From the NCBI GenBank assembly GCA_014529385.2, contig CM043955.1:143663640-143727639 (forward strand): 64,000 nucleotides of DNA, in the 5' to 3' direction. The notes beneath the pieces were generated by a model. The model had not been told where the DNA came from, made no database searches, and worked only from the letters and a program-made list of their open reading frames with translations. This DNA is from Adiantum capillus-veneris. Taxonomy: Eukaryota > Streptophyta > Polypodiopsida > Polypodiales > Pteridaceae. Positions 1 to 10,092 of this stretch are shown here, in pieces (position 1 is the first letter of the stretch; each line of letters opens with the position of its first letter). The position numbers were made by a program, and so were the translations under genes.

Positions 1-2
1 AA

Positions 3-1136
3 ACAGAAAGTGAAGGCATCAAGAGAAAGCTCGAGGAGGCGGAAAAAATCAATGCAGATCTGAACGACCTCCTAGTGAATATGGGAGATCAAGCGAAAGA
101 GGCAAAGAAGACATTTCAGAAGCAAATAGATGAGCTGAAAGGCCAACAACAAACTGAACAGCAACAGTTTAGCACCGGGTCAGCAGCAATGGAAGGAATC
201 GACATAGAAAATGTGTCAGATCCAGTGGACACCAATTTGCAAGAGGAAATCCTTGTGGGACCCTCACAAGAACCCCAGGATCTGACACGAGAAGAAGAAG
301 AAAAACTGCAGAAGGCCATAGAAGCGGCAGTAAAAGACACAGCCAGAGAAGCATTGGAGTGGGAGCAGAGAGTGTTTAAATCGATGACCATTCAAAAGAT
401 AGATGCCAGTAACCTTCAGTGTGAATGGCTATAGCCTTCTCTTCCATATCCTCTGCTAAAGTATGAAGCTGCTACAATCAACAAATGGATAAAAGAGGAG
501 CCAACAGTGCCATTGTACAAAGTAGATTTCTCCAAACCTGAAGGAGTCAAGCTGATAGTGGATTCTCAACCCAGGTGGAGAAAGGCATGGCTCACAAAAT
601 ATCCGCAATATGTAATTCATCTGGTAGAGGCGCCCAAAAGAATCAGAGACAACCTCAATTTTTTCCCTCTACCAAGGATGAGGACCTCGAAAGCCCAAGA
701 GCTGTTGCAGAGAAGCCAACCCACTTGGCTCAATTACCCGAAGTTGCCAGGCATGAAGGCAGGCGAGAGAATGAGTGAGCAATACATGGTGAAAACCCTA
801 ACGGGCGCCATCAAATTGTTCACTAGCTCGCCTGACCTATCTTGCATCATGCTGAGAAAAATATGTAAAACCCTTCTGGCGGTCTTCAAAACCTTCACAC
901 CTGGACAGGCGACAGATAGTATCTTTTTCTTCCAAGATACATACAGATGTGCCTACGATCTGTCTGCTCAACCTTCTCACAAGGTGATACATGCACTATA
1001 TCAGAGAATTATGTTTTTACCTTCTTATCACCTCCAGGCCTTTGAAGAAGCCTTCTACACCATCAACACAGATATATTCGGCCCGATGTTACTCGCCCAG
1101 CATGCGCGATATGAGTCCCTTCTAAAGATGAGATAA
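3..1136 (+). pseudogene. Unrecognised retroelement-type protein, 3' part, one in-frame amber stop
   Basis: One frame stays open from the window edge to the stop at 1134-1136, broken only by TAG at 432-434. The first part is highly charged (runs of E, K, Q) and looks like a coiled coil. The part after the stop is mixed and rich in F, L and Y, with no catalytic motif I can name. The start lies outside the window. A purine run and a TG-starting repeat lie about 50-65 bases downstream, the layout of the end of an LTR retrotransposon, so a structural or accessory element protein is inferred. The amber could be decay or a read-through site between two products. Function is not assigned. Confidence 0.5.
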
Positions 1137-1187
1137 AGCCTCCACTAAAGAAGCAGCTCTACTGCCATGTCGGGGACGACATGAACT

Positions 1188-1640
1188 AGGAGGAAGGGAG
1201 TGTTAGCAGCTGGACACACCCAACAGAGAATGATTGCTCGATGGAATATTATTTTCTGTAATTATTCTTTAATTAAGAAAAACCGACATTTTACCCTTGT
1301 AAATAGTGGGGCTTACAGAAGCTTTCAGATTGTATCCCATTTTTGACATTTAGATTGAGTAGATGGTTAAATTGGAACATTAGGGTTTGAGATTGTAAGG
1401 TATTTATACCACTTTTGACCTTAATGAAAAAAACCTGTCATTTTTATAAAAGTTATGTCTGTGTGAGTGAGCGTATTGTGTATAAGAGAGAGTGAGAGTT
1501 TCATCTTGACGCTACATGCACACCGGTGGTCGGAATCAAGTGCGGAGAAGTGCAGCGTGTTGCCCCCGACGAGAGCTACGTGCCAATACCTACATTGCAG
1601 GTGTACGGTCTAGTTTTGCGAACTCGGCCCACGAGCTACA
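1188..1640 (+). repeat. Putative polypurine tract and 3' LTR
   Basis: A purine run (AGGAGGAAGGGAG, 1188-1200) is followed directly by TGTTAGCAGC. The segment could end in CTACA at 1640, giving a 440-bp LTR that starts TG and ends CA. A weak TATA-like stretch is near 1400. No second copy is in the window, so the right end is a guess. Confidence 0.4.
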
Positions 1641-2080
1641 TTTGGTGATTCGATGAGCATACGTTATCCGTCTTCGCATTTCAGCATATCCACACGTTCG
1701 CATTGAGTAGAGCTACAAATTAGGCACTTTAGTTTTTGGAAACGACGACCTGCAAATTTCGACCTGACATCCTATGTGATTTTGCACCAAGTGTTTAGGA
1801 TTGGGATTTTGGTTCATGGACCTTAGGGAGAGCGACCTATTGGTGTTAATAGGGTCTCCTTCAAGTTCTGTGGCGTTTTGAGAACATTTGATGGGTATTT
1901 GGCTCTTAGAAGCGTTGTAGAAAATCTCCTCTTATGCACTCCTAAAGACTGTAGCTTAGACATTGGGTAGAGACCTCTATAGGAAGTAGTTGAGAGTCGG
2001 TCGAGTGTAGGTTGACACGCTATGCTTGCTTCCACGCGCCTGCGGGTCGAGCTTCGTCCTTAGCTGACAAATCTAGCTAG
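1641..2080. other. Stretch without recognised gene
   Basis: Nothing codes convincingly here. TTTGGTGATTCG right after the putative LTR end recalls a primer-binding site, but no matching element follows. Confidence 0.4.
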
Positions 2081-2866
2081 GTGAGTTCTCACTGTGCTGA
2101 CGTCTGTCGCGGCGTATCAGCCAACACCACTCCCATGGAAACATGTTTGAAGTTGAGTCTACATGATACTAGCGATCCTACTGATGTCACTCTTTATCAA
2201 ACTAATGTTGGCTGCCTCATTTATGTATGCAACACGAGGCCGGATATTCAATTTGTAGTCTCACAAGTCAGCAGATTTATGCATAGCCCAGGGTCTAAGC
2301 ATTGGCAGGCTATCAAGAGGATTTTCCACTACCTTAATGGCACTTTACATCTTGGCTTGTTTTATCCCAAGGGGGGATCATTGCCGCCAGACTTACATGC
2401 TTTTTGGGACTCATATTTGGCTGGTTGTTTTGACATGCGAGTGTCCACAAGTGGTTTTTGTTTCATGCTTGGCAGTTCATGTATATCATGGTTGAGAAAG
2501 AAGCAACCTACTGTGCCCACTTCGCGTTGTGAGCCTGAGTACAGGGCAGTCTTCACAGCTACGGTTGAGTTTGTATGGCTCAGATGCCTTATGGCTGATT
2601 TGGGTGTTGGACAGGACACTGCCAACACTATCTACACTGACAGTCAGAGCGCATTGGTAGTTGGGAGGAACCCAGTTTTTCATGCTCGCACAAACCACAT
2701 TGAGGTGCATTACCACTATGTGAGGGAGAGGCTCTCAATAGGAGAGATCAGCTTGGCTTATGTGCCAACACAGGACAACCTTGCAGATCTTTTCACAAAG
2801 GCATTGTCTCGTGAGAAGCTTGAAGCTTTCCGCAAAACTTTGGGCTTACTCCCCTTTGTGGATTGA
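2081..2866 (+). pseudogene. Ty1/copia Pol C-terminal fragment (RT tail plus RNase H)
   Basis: An intact 3'-terminal pol frame ends in the family-typical GLLPFVD. It covers the end of the reverse transcriptase (TRPDIQFVVSQVSRFMHSP, about residues 53-71) and the copia RNase H (CEPEYRA, TDSQSA, TKALSRE near the C terminus). The element is 5'-truncated somewhere near 2081-2110: gag, protease, integrase and most of RT are missing. The listed start is only the first open codon, not a real initiation site. A purine tract and LTR follow at once, so this is the 3' end of a copia element. Its LTR family recurs at 61377. Confidence 0.9.
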
Positions 2867-2930
2867 TCATGTCCTCAGGGCATGGCACTTCCCTTTACTC
2901 ATGTGCCAGCTCTCATTCACCGCATCTGTC

Positions 2931-3167
2931 CAGGGGGGATTTGTTACCATATACATGTGGTAGTGATGTGTGTGAACACACTAGGACCACCACGGTATTT
3001 TTTCCCTCTTTAGGAGGTTTTTTCCCCCGAGCATTGTATATAGCCCATCACTCTAGGGCTATCTATCTTTCCATTGCATACTAAGTAACACACTCTCTAT
3101 TGTGTGCCTTGAGCTTCCTTCATCTTCTCCAAGCTGTGTGTGTTTCTCTGCAACCCTAATTCCAACA
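2931..3167 (+). repeat. Copia polypurine tract and 3' LTR (226 bp)
   Basis: CCAGGGGGGAT (2931-2941) is the polypurine tract. The LTR is 2942-3167, starts TGTTACCATA and ends CCAACA. It aligns over its full 226-bp length with the LTR at 61377-61602, which is followed by a tRNA-Met primer site. That pairing fixes both ends. Confidence 0.9.
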
Positions 3168-3371
3168 AGTGGGTGAGGTAGTGCTTAGCTTTAAATTTGT
3201 GAAAGGCTTTCAAAATCCACAGATGTATATGTGCACTTATGTATTATTATTCATTTAGAACACTTTTCTTATCAAGGAGTTTCCTAGAAGTACTAAGGTA
3301 CAAATTTTCATGTTCATCAAACCCAATTATTTTCTATTCTAGATATTCTTGGTGAGCTTGTGATACTAGTT

Positions 3372-3375
<4 letters not shown>

Positions 3376-3422
<47 letters not shown>
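3376..3422. repeat. (GA)n microsatellite
   Basis: Pure GA dinucleotide run. Confidence 0.95.
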
Positions 3423-3428
<6 letters not shown>

Positions 3429-3643
3429 CAAGTATACACCCCTCCAGATGGAATCAAAATTTTGACACAAAAGTTACCATGTGGCGAAGTATGCATTTCT
3501 CTAGTTATAAGCTCGCACATAATGTTATCTTTTAATTACCAGAGAGTTGGAGGAGCCCACAAGTGCTGCCATCTTTTAAATAACTATATAAAGCCATGCT
3601 CTCACATTGACCATCATAGCCACATTGATCGACATGTAGCCTA

Positions 3644-3645
<2 letters not shown>

Positions 3646-3710
<65 letters not shown>

Positions 3711-3714
3711 TGTG
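3646..3714. repeat. (TG)n microsatellite beside PLE flanking module A
   Basis: TG run with one interruption (TATG). It directly precedes repeat module A, whose other copy at 28691 is also preceded by a short GTGTGTGTAG. TG tracts mark the joints of this repeat family. Confidence 0.9.
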
Positions 3715-4915
3715 TAGCTATTTAAATCTTAACTAATAAGACATAATTGAATTTTTACATTCAAAAGACAGCTTGCCAAGGAACAATGAACAGATAAGTA
3801 CAAAAATAACTCAGTATTAGAATTATTTAGGTACAACGATTGTAGGAAAGAGATCCTCTTTCAGTTAGACCAGTAGTAAAAGAACTTCCCCGGTCCTCAG
3901 TGAGTGCTTCATTAAAGAAAGGTTGCTTGCCAAAGAAAAGAAAACCCTCCAAGATAGGATAGAGTCCTTACCTATATCCATCCAAACAAGATAACAATTC
4001 AGCTGGCCTTGGATGTGTTTTACAGGTATCAATGGACCCTATCAATTGTTATCCATGTCCATCTTACATATTTTAATTACTTTAGACAAGCTAGGTTATT
4101 TGTTAGAACTTGTATGTTAGCAGTCTTTACTTATTACATCAAAATGAGTGTTACCTTTTACCTTTTATACTGAGCTGTGAAGCCAACCAAGAATCCATAT
4201 ATCAAGAGTTTTTCTTTTAGAAAAATTAACCATCATGAGATTTACTTATTTAACCTTAGCTTGGTAGCTATGCTTTGCAGTAGTAACCATATACTTACCT
4301 TCAGGAGTAACAATCTCAAGGTGTCATTGGCATTCCTTTACACAAAAAGAGGTCAAGAATGACTTCAATTGTGTAAGATGTCCAATATTTTGTTCATGAA
4401 CCAATGGTACCAGAAGAGGGTAATGAATAATCTCCCTTTTTACAACAATTAAAATGACAGTATGACCAATCAACAGAGTAATGAAAACTCCATCTATACC
4501 AAGTGGACTCATAGATCACGAGCCATAGCTTGGTAGTTATGCCAAAGCCAAAAGTAACAGCCATATACTTACCTTCAGAATCCCTAGTTATTAGTATCCC
4601 ATAAAGAACGGTAGTGTCTGGCCTTGTTTGAGTATGATGCTTTAATGTTTCAACAGCCATAGGTACTTAAAAAACACCCCAACCCTTCATCTCATATGAA
4701 ATCCAGATGGTGATATTGTACATAAGCCTAAGTGTGGCAATAGTTTATCAAAGAGAAAGACCGATAGTTTCCAAACCTGCTAGTCATGCCCCCCCCCCCC
4801 CCCCCCCCCCTTTTTTTAAATGAATATCCAATTGATTTCTTCAGCGGTTACGAACAGAGCAACCCATTAGCTAACACACCTGCATCGGCAATATACTAGG
4901 TAGATATGATAACCT

Positions 4916-4917
<2 letters not shown>
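3715..4917 (-). repeat. PLE-associated module A, copy 1, split by about 640 bp
   Basis: 3715-4175 and about 4815-4917 match 28691-29255 almost base for base. The intervening 4176-4814 has no counterpart there and carries a homopolymer C run at 4789-4810. The extra piece is either an insertion here or a deletion in the other copy. No coding frame is evident. Orientation is given as that of the PLE RT. Confidence 0.75.

Positions 4918-5012
<95 letters not shown>
4918..5012. repeat. (TG)n microsatellite between modules A and B
   Basis: Pure TG run of about 95 bp separating module A from module B. Confidence 0.95.
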
Positions 5013-5013
<1 letters not shown>

Positions 5014-5764
5014 CTGTTAAACTAAATAAATAACACACCAATTGAACAAGATGTTCAAAAAGCAGCTGGCTAAAGATGTCACGGCAAAGATATGTACAAA
5101 AACAATTCAATCTTTGAATCAGAACTGTACAATATAGTAATAATGAAGTATCGTTCCAAAGGAATTTGTGCAAAGGTATCAAAAACTATCCCGATTGCAG
5201 CATCAAATGCTTCCAAATTGGACTGCAGCAAGTTAAACCTTTTTAAGCCAAGATAGAATTCTCATCTGCATCCATATAGTCAAGACAACAGATATGTTAG
5301 ACTTGGCTACGTATGGTAGGCTTCAAAGAATCTATCAATTGTTATCCATGTCAAACTTAAAAAAATTTAGACTAGCTACTGTCCTACATATTTAAAATCT
5401 CGAGGATTTTACATCATCATTTTTTCAGAGTTACTCATATATTGAGCACTAATAATGTGCAAAATGTCAACTAATCCATATCATTTGTAAAAAGCTTAGT
5501 TAAGTAGTTTTATCCTAAAAATGTGTTCCGATGTCAAACCCTTCAAAGCCGGAAACAATTAGGATTATCATTTGACCAAGCTAGCCTTATCGAGAGACTA
5601 GGTAAAAACAAGAAGAGTGTTTTATAATTCACGCCCGCCATATCAGAATCTGTAATAGGTTTGTTTACCCAACAGCATATATTAAAGTATCCAAACAAAA
5701 TAATCATCAGTAGCAGTTTAATTGTCCAAGTATTTCCAGCACTGACTTTTTTCCATTTTGGTAG
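5013..5764 (-). repeat. PLE-associated module B, copy 1, left part
   Basis: Matches 19066-19817 with few differences. It is cut at 5764 by the gypsy tandem and resumes at 16273, where it rejoins the paralogue sequence exactly. The last four bases, GTAG (5761-5764), are the target-site duplication. Confidence 0.85.
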
Positions 5765-7043
5765 TGATCCGAGCCTATCACAAATTTTTTGTTTACTATA
5801 TTTTGTAGGTTTTCCCTGCTTCTAGAGGTTTACAATAAAAGAAAGAGTGAGAACAACCTCTTGGAAAAATTCAAAAAATGACTTGATGGGAATTTTTCCT
5901 TGACTCGTTCACAGGAGGTGAAAGGTAGAACCTAGTGGTAAAGGGAAGGGAAATATGTAAATGTGAAAAGAAAAGATATAATGTGTTTGTGGAGCCATGC
6001 ACCCATGATTCAAGGGTCATGAGGGGCTCATATCATCATAGCTTTGGAGCCATATGATGATTCAAACATATGGGACCCAGGTGGCAGACTTAGTGAAGGA
6101 AAGAACCAAACACATGATTTTGCTGGATTTTTTAAAAATATGTCCACTCCGATCCAAGAAAAGTTGTCTTCATCAAAGTTGTAGCTTATGAGCTGGAGAT
6201 TCTAACCATATGTTTTTTATAATTTTTGCAGCTACGGTCTAGGATATATGGCAAAAATGGTGGACGCCAGTTTTTTCAACTGTGGTGGAGACCACCCCCT
6301 CTACCTTTACACACACACCCTTCCTTTTCCACATTGAGTCCTTCTCTAAAAATCAGCCATTAGTCTCCTCACCCTCCCCTCCTTCCTCCTCTCTCTCAAG
6401 CTCATAAAACCGTCACAAATTCCTCTTCTAATCACCTCTCAAATCATGCTTAATCTTGTTGTAATTCATAAGTTTTCATTCAACCCCTTTCTATTATTAC
6501 TAGATATGCATCGATTTTATGTAGATTCTTTACATTTTAAAATAAGGAAGCTCTTGGACTCAAGTTATGGAGGAAGGAGTGAAGACAACACAAGTGATGA
6601 TGGAGCCAATTAGTTGCAAATTGGTCAACAAATCACTTGGAAGGAGCTTCTTCATTGGTGGAATGTCCCTAATCAAGCTTCATTTGTACAAATTGCACTT
6701 GGATCTTAACCTCACTCCTAATCACTCTCTTGCCTATATAAAGAGGGCCCCCCCTTTGTAATTTCAAGTCTCCCTCAGCCTCATTGAGTCTTTGTATCAC
6801 TCATCATGAGCCCATAAAGCTCATTCATTCACTCTATTCTTTGCACAATCTAGAGTGCAACCTCCCCTTCTCTTACTTATGTTAATTAAGAGAGATCTTT
6901 TATGTATGTGTGAGAGTGCTTGATGTGATTTTGGCTAAATCTTGAGTTGTTGTTTAGTAATCTACATGCTATTTGTGTTGGGAGTGCTTGAAGTTATCCA
7001 TTCCTTGCACACACATTGAGGTTAATGCTTCATTCATAGTGAT

Positions 7044-7114
<71 letters not shown>

Positions 7115-7233
7115 CTTGCGTAGCGGTCCTAGTCCACGCTTCCAAGACTAGGTGGTGCCCTCATCTCATTTCCCTTGTGGCGCAATGGAGTTTGTTTTGG
7201 TGTAGAGGCCACCATTCCAAATTTCCTTCGTCA
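5765..7233 (+). repeat. Gypsy LTR 1 (1469 bp)
   Basis: Starts TGATCCGAG and ends TTCGTCA. It contains a TATA box (TATATAAAG, 6735-6743) and a CT microsatellite at 7046-7112. Start and end are set by comparison with LTR 2 and by the target-site duplication. A 64-codon frame at 6567 lies within it but shows no coding features. Confidence 0.92.
6735..6743 (+). promoter_or_regulatory. LTR 1 TATA box
   Basis: TATATAAAG, repeated identically in LTR 2 at 14446-14454. Transcription is expected to start about 30 bases downstream. Confidence 0.7.
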
Positions 7234-7256
7234 TAAATTGGTGCCCCCACTGAGGA
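7234..7256 (+). promoter_or_regulatory. Putative primer-binding site of gypsy element
   Basis: AAATTGGTGCCCCCACTGAG follows the LTR end. Position and the TGG start fit a tRNA primer site; I cannot name the tRNA. The same sequence follows LTR 2 at 14957. Confidence 0.6.
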
Positions 7257-7283
7257 GTTCTCAAGCAGCGCTCTGCCAATCCT

Positions 7284-7787
7284 ATGAAGGAAGGTCCATC
7301 AAATTCTCCAAGACTTCCACTATGGTCTTCCCAAGAAGCTCGAGAGAAGAAGCGTCTTTATCGACAAACGGCACGTATGCGGGTAAAGAGAGTTAACTAC
7401 ATACACCCTTCTTTGCTTCAAGGAAAATCTTGTAGTCATCAAGTCCCTAGGTCAAAGCATTGTGTTGACTACTTCATGGCTAGTGTGAAGACACTTCCTT
7501 TGAATCCTCGACTTCTGGTGGTGAAAGCACTCTCAAACTCGGGTATTAACAAGTTTTTCGAGGGGGAGCTACACATCAATGGTGTGCGGTATTGGCAAGA
7601 GTCTACATATGGTGATGCACTCCAACTACTACTATCAAGAAGGCTCAAGGTGGTTGAGAAGGTAGCCATTGAACCCTGTGAACTCTACAAAGCTGAAGAT
7701 GGTCACACCAAAGCTAGGCTAATCACTGGTGAGCAAATTCTTCGCATCTCTCAAATGGTTGGATCCAAGAGAGCTGAACTTCAATGA
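7284..7787 (+). CDS. Gypsy ORF1 upstream of gag, 167 aa, unknown function
   Basis: A clean 167-residue frame between primer site and gag, basic at the N terminus (QTARMRVKRVNY) and mixed afterwards. The second copy (15007-15510) keeps it open with a handful of changes, several of them silent or conservative. No domain is recognised. An additional ORF upstream of gag is known in Ogre-type Tat elements, so an accessory element protein is inferred from position. Whether it is translated is untested. Confidence 0.5.
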   Translation: MKEGPSNSPRLPLWSSQEAREKKRLYRQTARMRVKRVNYIHPSLLQGKSCSHQVPRSKHCVDYFMASVKTLPLNPRLLVVKALSNSGINKFFEGELHINGVRYWQESTYGDALQLLLSRRLKVVEKVAIEPCELYKAEDGHTKARLITGEQILRISQMVGSKRAELQ

Positions 7788-8252
7788 AGTGCTTCATGGA
7801 AGTTTGTAGTTAATGCACAAATGAATAATCCCATTTTCTACAACATTCAATCAGTTCAGAATATTAGGGTGAATGTGCGCATTGATAGAAAGATTTTTTT
7901 CCAACAAAGATTGGTCTTCTATTTTGGAGTTGAGAGGTTGAGAGAGATATTGTTGTCCCCTGACCCTATAATATTTCCTATTTTGGAGTATAATGTATCT
8001 TTTGATGTTCACATCTTCATCTTGCTTTAAGCATACTCCATGAATCATAGGGATTTATATGGACCTATCCAACCTCTTGCTAGACAAACTGTGCATATAA
8101 TAGCTAGCACAAAGCTTAGGTTCCAAAACATCATAAGGAACTTACTAGGCTCTCGTCGTCTAGCTGAGATTAATGCATCTATCAATCCATATATTCTACC
8201 CTTAATAAGATATGATTTGGGCCTAGACGTTTTCATCTTTGTGCTGTATTGA
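7788..8252 (+). other. Leader region with two short related frames
   Basis: Frames at 7821-8030 and 8040-8252 (69 and 70 codons) end similarly: PIIFPILEYNVSFDVHIFIL and PYILPLIRYDLGLDVFIFVL. The two align over about 30 residues (RLREI/RLAEI, then P-I-P-I/L, then DV-IF-L), so the DNA looks like an old internal duplication. The second frame survives in the second copy (15763-15975). It could be a broken extension of ORF1 in the same frame or non-coding. Confidence 0.4.
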
Positions 8253-9189
8253 GAGGAAGGCAACCCATTCTATCATTGCTTTCCCTAATTTTTTTGGGCG
8301 TAGTGGGGAAAATGCTGGGGATTTTTTGGATAACTTGGAGATGGCTTTTCTTGTCTCTGGGAGGGATGACGAAGCATTGAAATTGAGAGCTTTTCCTTTG
8401 GTGCTCAAAGAAGAAGCTAGGGTATGGTTCCAGGCTCTAGATCCAACCAAAAGAGCTGAATGGGAGGGATTGAAGAGGGCTTTTCTACGAAGATTTCAAC
8501 GAGCCAATTCGGCAGAAGAACTATGGCAACGGCTTCTGGCCCTTCATCAAGCTGACCCTCATGGTTATGCAACCTATGAGGAAGGTTTTCTAAAACTTTG
8601 GGGGCAATGGTCAGACTCACTAAACCCTGGTGAGCGAGCTCCCAATTGCCTCCAAAAGGATCGATTTATCTCAAGTTTGTACCCCTTGCTAAGGGAGAAG
8701 GTAAAGAGCAAATTTCCAAATACTTTTGAAGATGCCTTAAGAATTGCTAGGGAAAAGAATCGAAAGATTCTCTATCAATCCCAAGCTGGCCAGCTAGCTT
8801 TGGGAGGCAATATCACAACTATGGAATCTTCTCACGTACCTCCAAATGTGCCTAATGCACCAGGCCTCAATAGAGGTCAACAAGAAGATATTCTCCAACA
8901 AATAAACAATCTCACAAACCAACTAGAGGGTTTGAGAGTAAATCTTGTGGAAGGTGCAAGAAGGCCTATTGAGGGGAATGGTGGGAATTGGACACCAATG
9001 CGACGTCAAGCAAGGGAAATGTTGTGTTACAATTGTGTGGAAAATGTCCACGACATGTATAATTGCCCTCATCCCAGAAGATATGACTACCCTGTCAGAG
9101 GTCCTCGACAACAAGTAGGTCCTCCCTGTGCTAGAGCTCAAGCACAAGAGCAACCACAACCTCAAATTTTGCAGCCACCTCGTGCTTAA
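8239..9189 (+). pseudogene. Gypsy Gag (capsid plus one zinc knuckle)
   Basis: A retrotransposon Gag-type domain spans about residues 10-190 (e.g. FPNFFGRSGENAGDFLDNLE and EEARVWFQAL). A CCHC knuckle follows at about residue 263 (CYNCVENVHDMYNC, CX2CX4HX4C intact, the usual glycine absent). The tail is rich in Q and P. It forms the virus-like particle and binds element RNA. TAA at 9187-9189 ends it, but the same frame carries on into protease without a shift. The first coding codon is uncertain: the first 10 residues overlap the upstream leader. Confidence 0.88.
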
Positions 9190-10092
9190 GCTCAAGCCCT
9201 TGCTACTCAACCAAATGTGAGCATCATAAGGATGAAGGAGGTCGTCAAGGGCAGAAGCAACCAGGAAGAGATAGCTAAAGGGAAGATGAAGATAGATGAA
9301 GTGGCTACAATGCCTATCAAGCATGTGCGTGTCCAAGATGAAGTAAGTAAAGAAACAAGCAAGGATGCAAGCAATGAAGCAAGTACATCTCGGGCAACTA
9401 AAGATGAATCCAAGAAGAGAAAGACCCGTACTAGGTCTCAAATTGACATCTCTGATTTCCCTATGGGATCTCGGACACAACCTTATGACTTGACAGCTGA
9501 TGTGAGTTCTCAAGGACCAAAGATTACTTGGCCACAACTACTTCATATCTCCCCAAAGCTGCGACGACAGTGGTCAAAAATGGTGAGCACGAGGGCAAAG
9601 CGAATTAAGCTAGTAAGTGTAATCAAAGCCTATGGTCTCAAGGATATAGTGCCTTTGGTGGAGGCTCAAATCAAGGGACAACGGATTCCAAAAACTTACA
9701 TTGATAGTGGAGCAGAGGTTTGTGTCATGACAAAAAAGCTAATGCATCAATTGGGTTTAGAGGTAATGGAATCATCAAACTTTAGGGCAAAAATGGCCAA
9801 TAATGTCTCTGTCACTTGTGTGGGTGTAGTGAAAGCTTTGAGAGTTTCTGTTTTTGGAATCACTACGGAGGTTGATGCTTATGTGATGCCAGTGAAGGGA
9901 GAAGGATACCCCCTTATTTTAGGACGACCTTGGCTCATGGGTATAGGAGCTAGGCAAGATTGGGCAACAGGAGACTTGGAGTTGAGGCCTCGTGTGGGTG
10001 GCCATAGTCGGAAGGTGGTTTATAACTTGAAGAATGGGCGACAAGAGAACCTTGAACTAGAGACGTCAGCTGATGAGTGGAGCTCAAGTTGA
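9190..10092 (+). pseudogene. Gypsy aspartic protease
   Basis: Same frame as gag, beginning after TAA at 9187. After a long charged linker the protease core shows the active site IDSGAEVCVMT (near 9699) and the C-terminal ILGRPWLMG (near 9918), the standard pair of retropepsin motifs. It would mature the Gag-Pol polyprotein as a dimer. It ends in TGA at 10090-10092 within a serine-rich low-complexity stretch, and the frame then continues into RT. Confidence 0.85.

Noticed and set aside
6567-6761. 64-codon ORF in the gypsy LTR, also at 14278
   Set aside because: Kept open in both LTRs only because they are nearly identical; it overlaps the TATA box.
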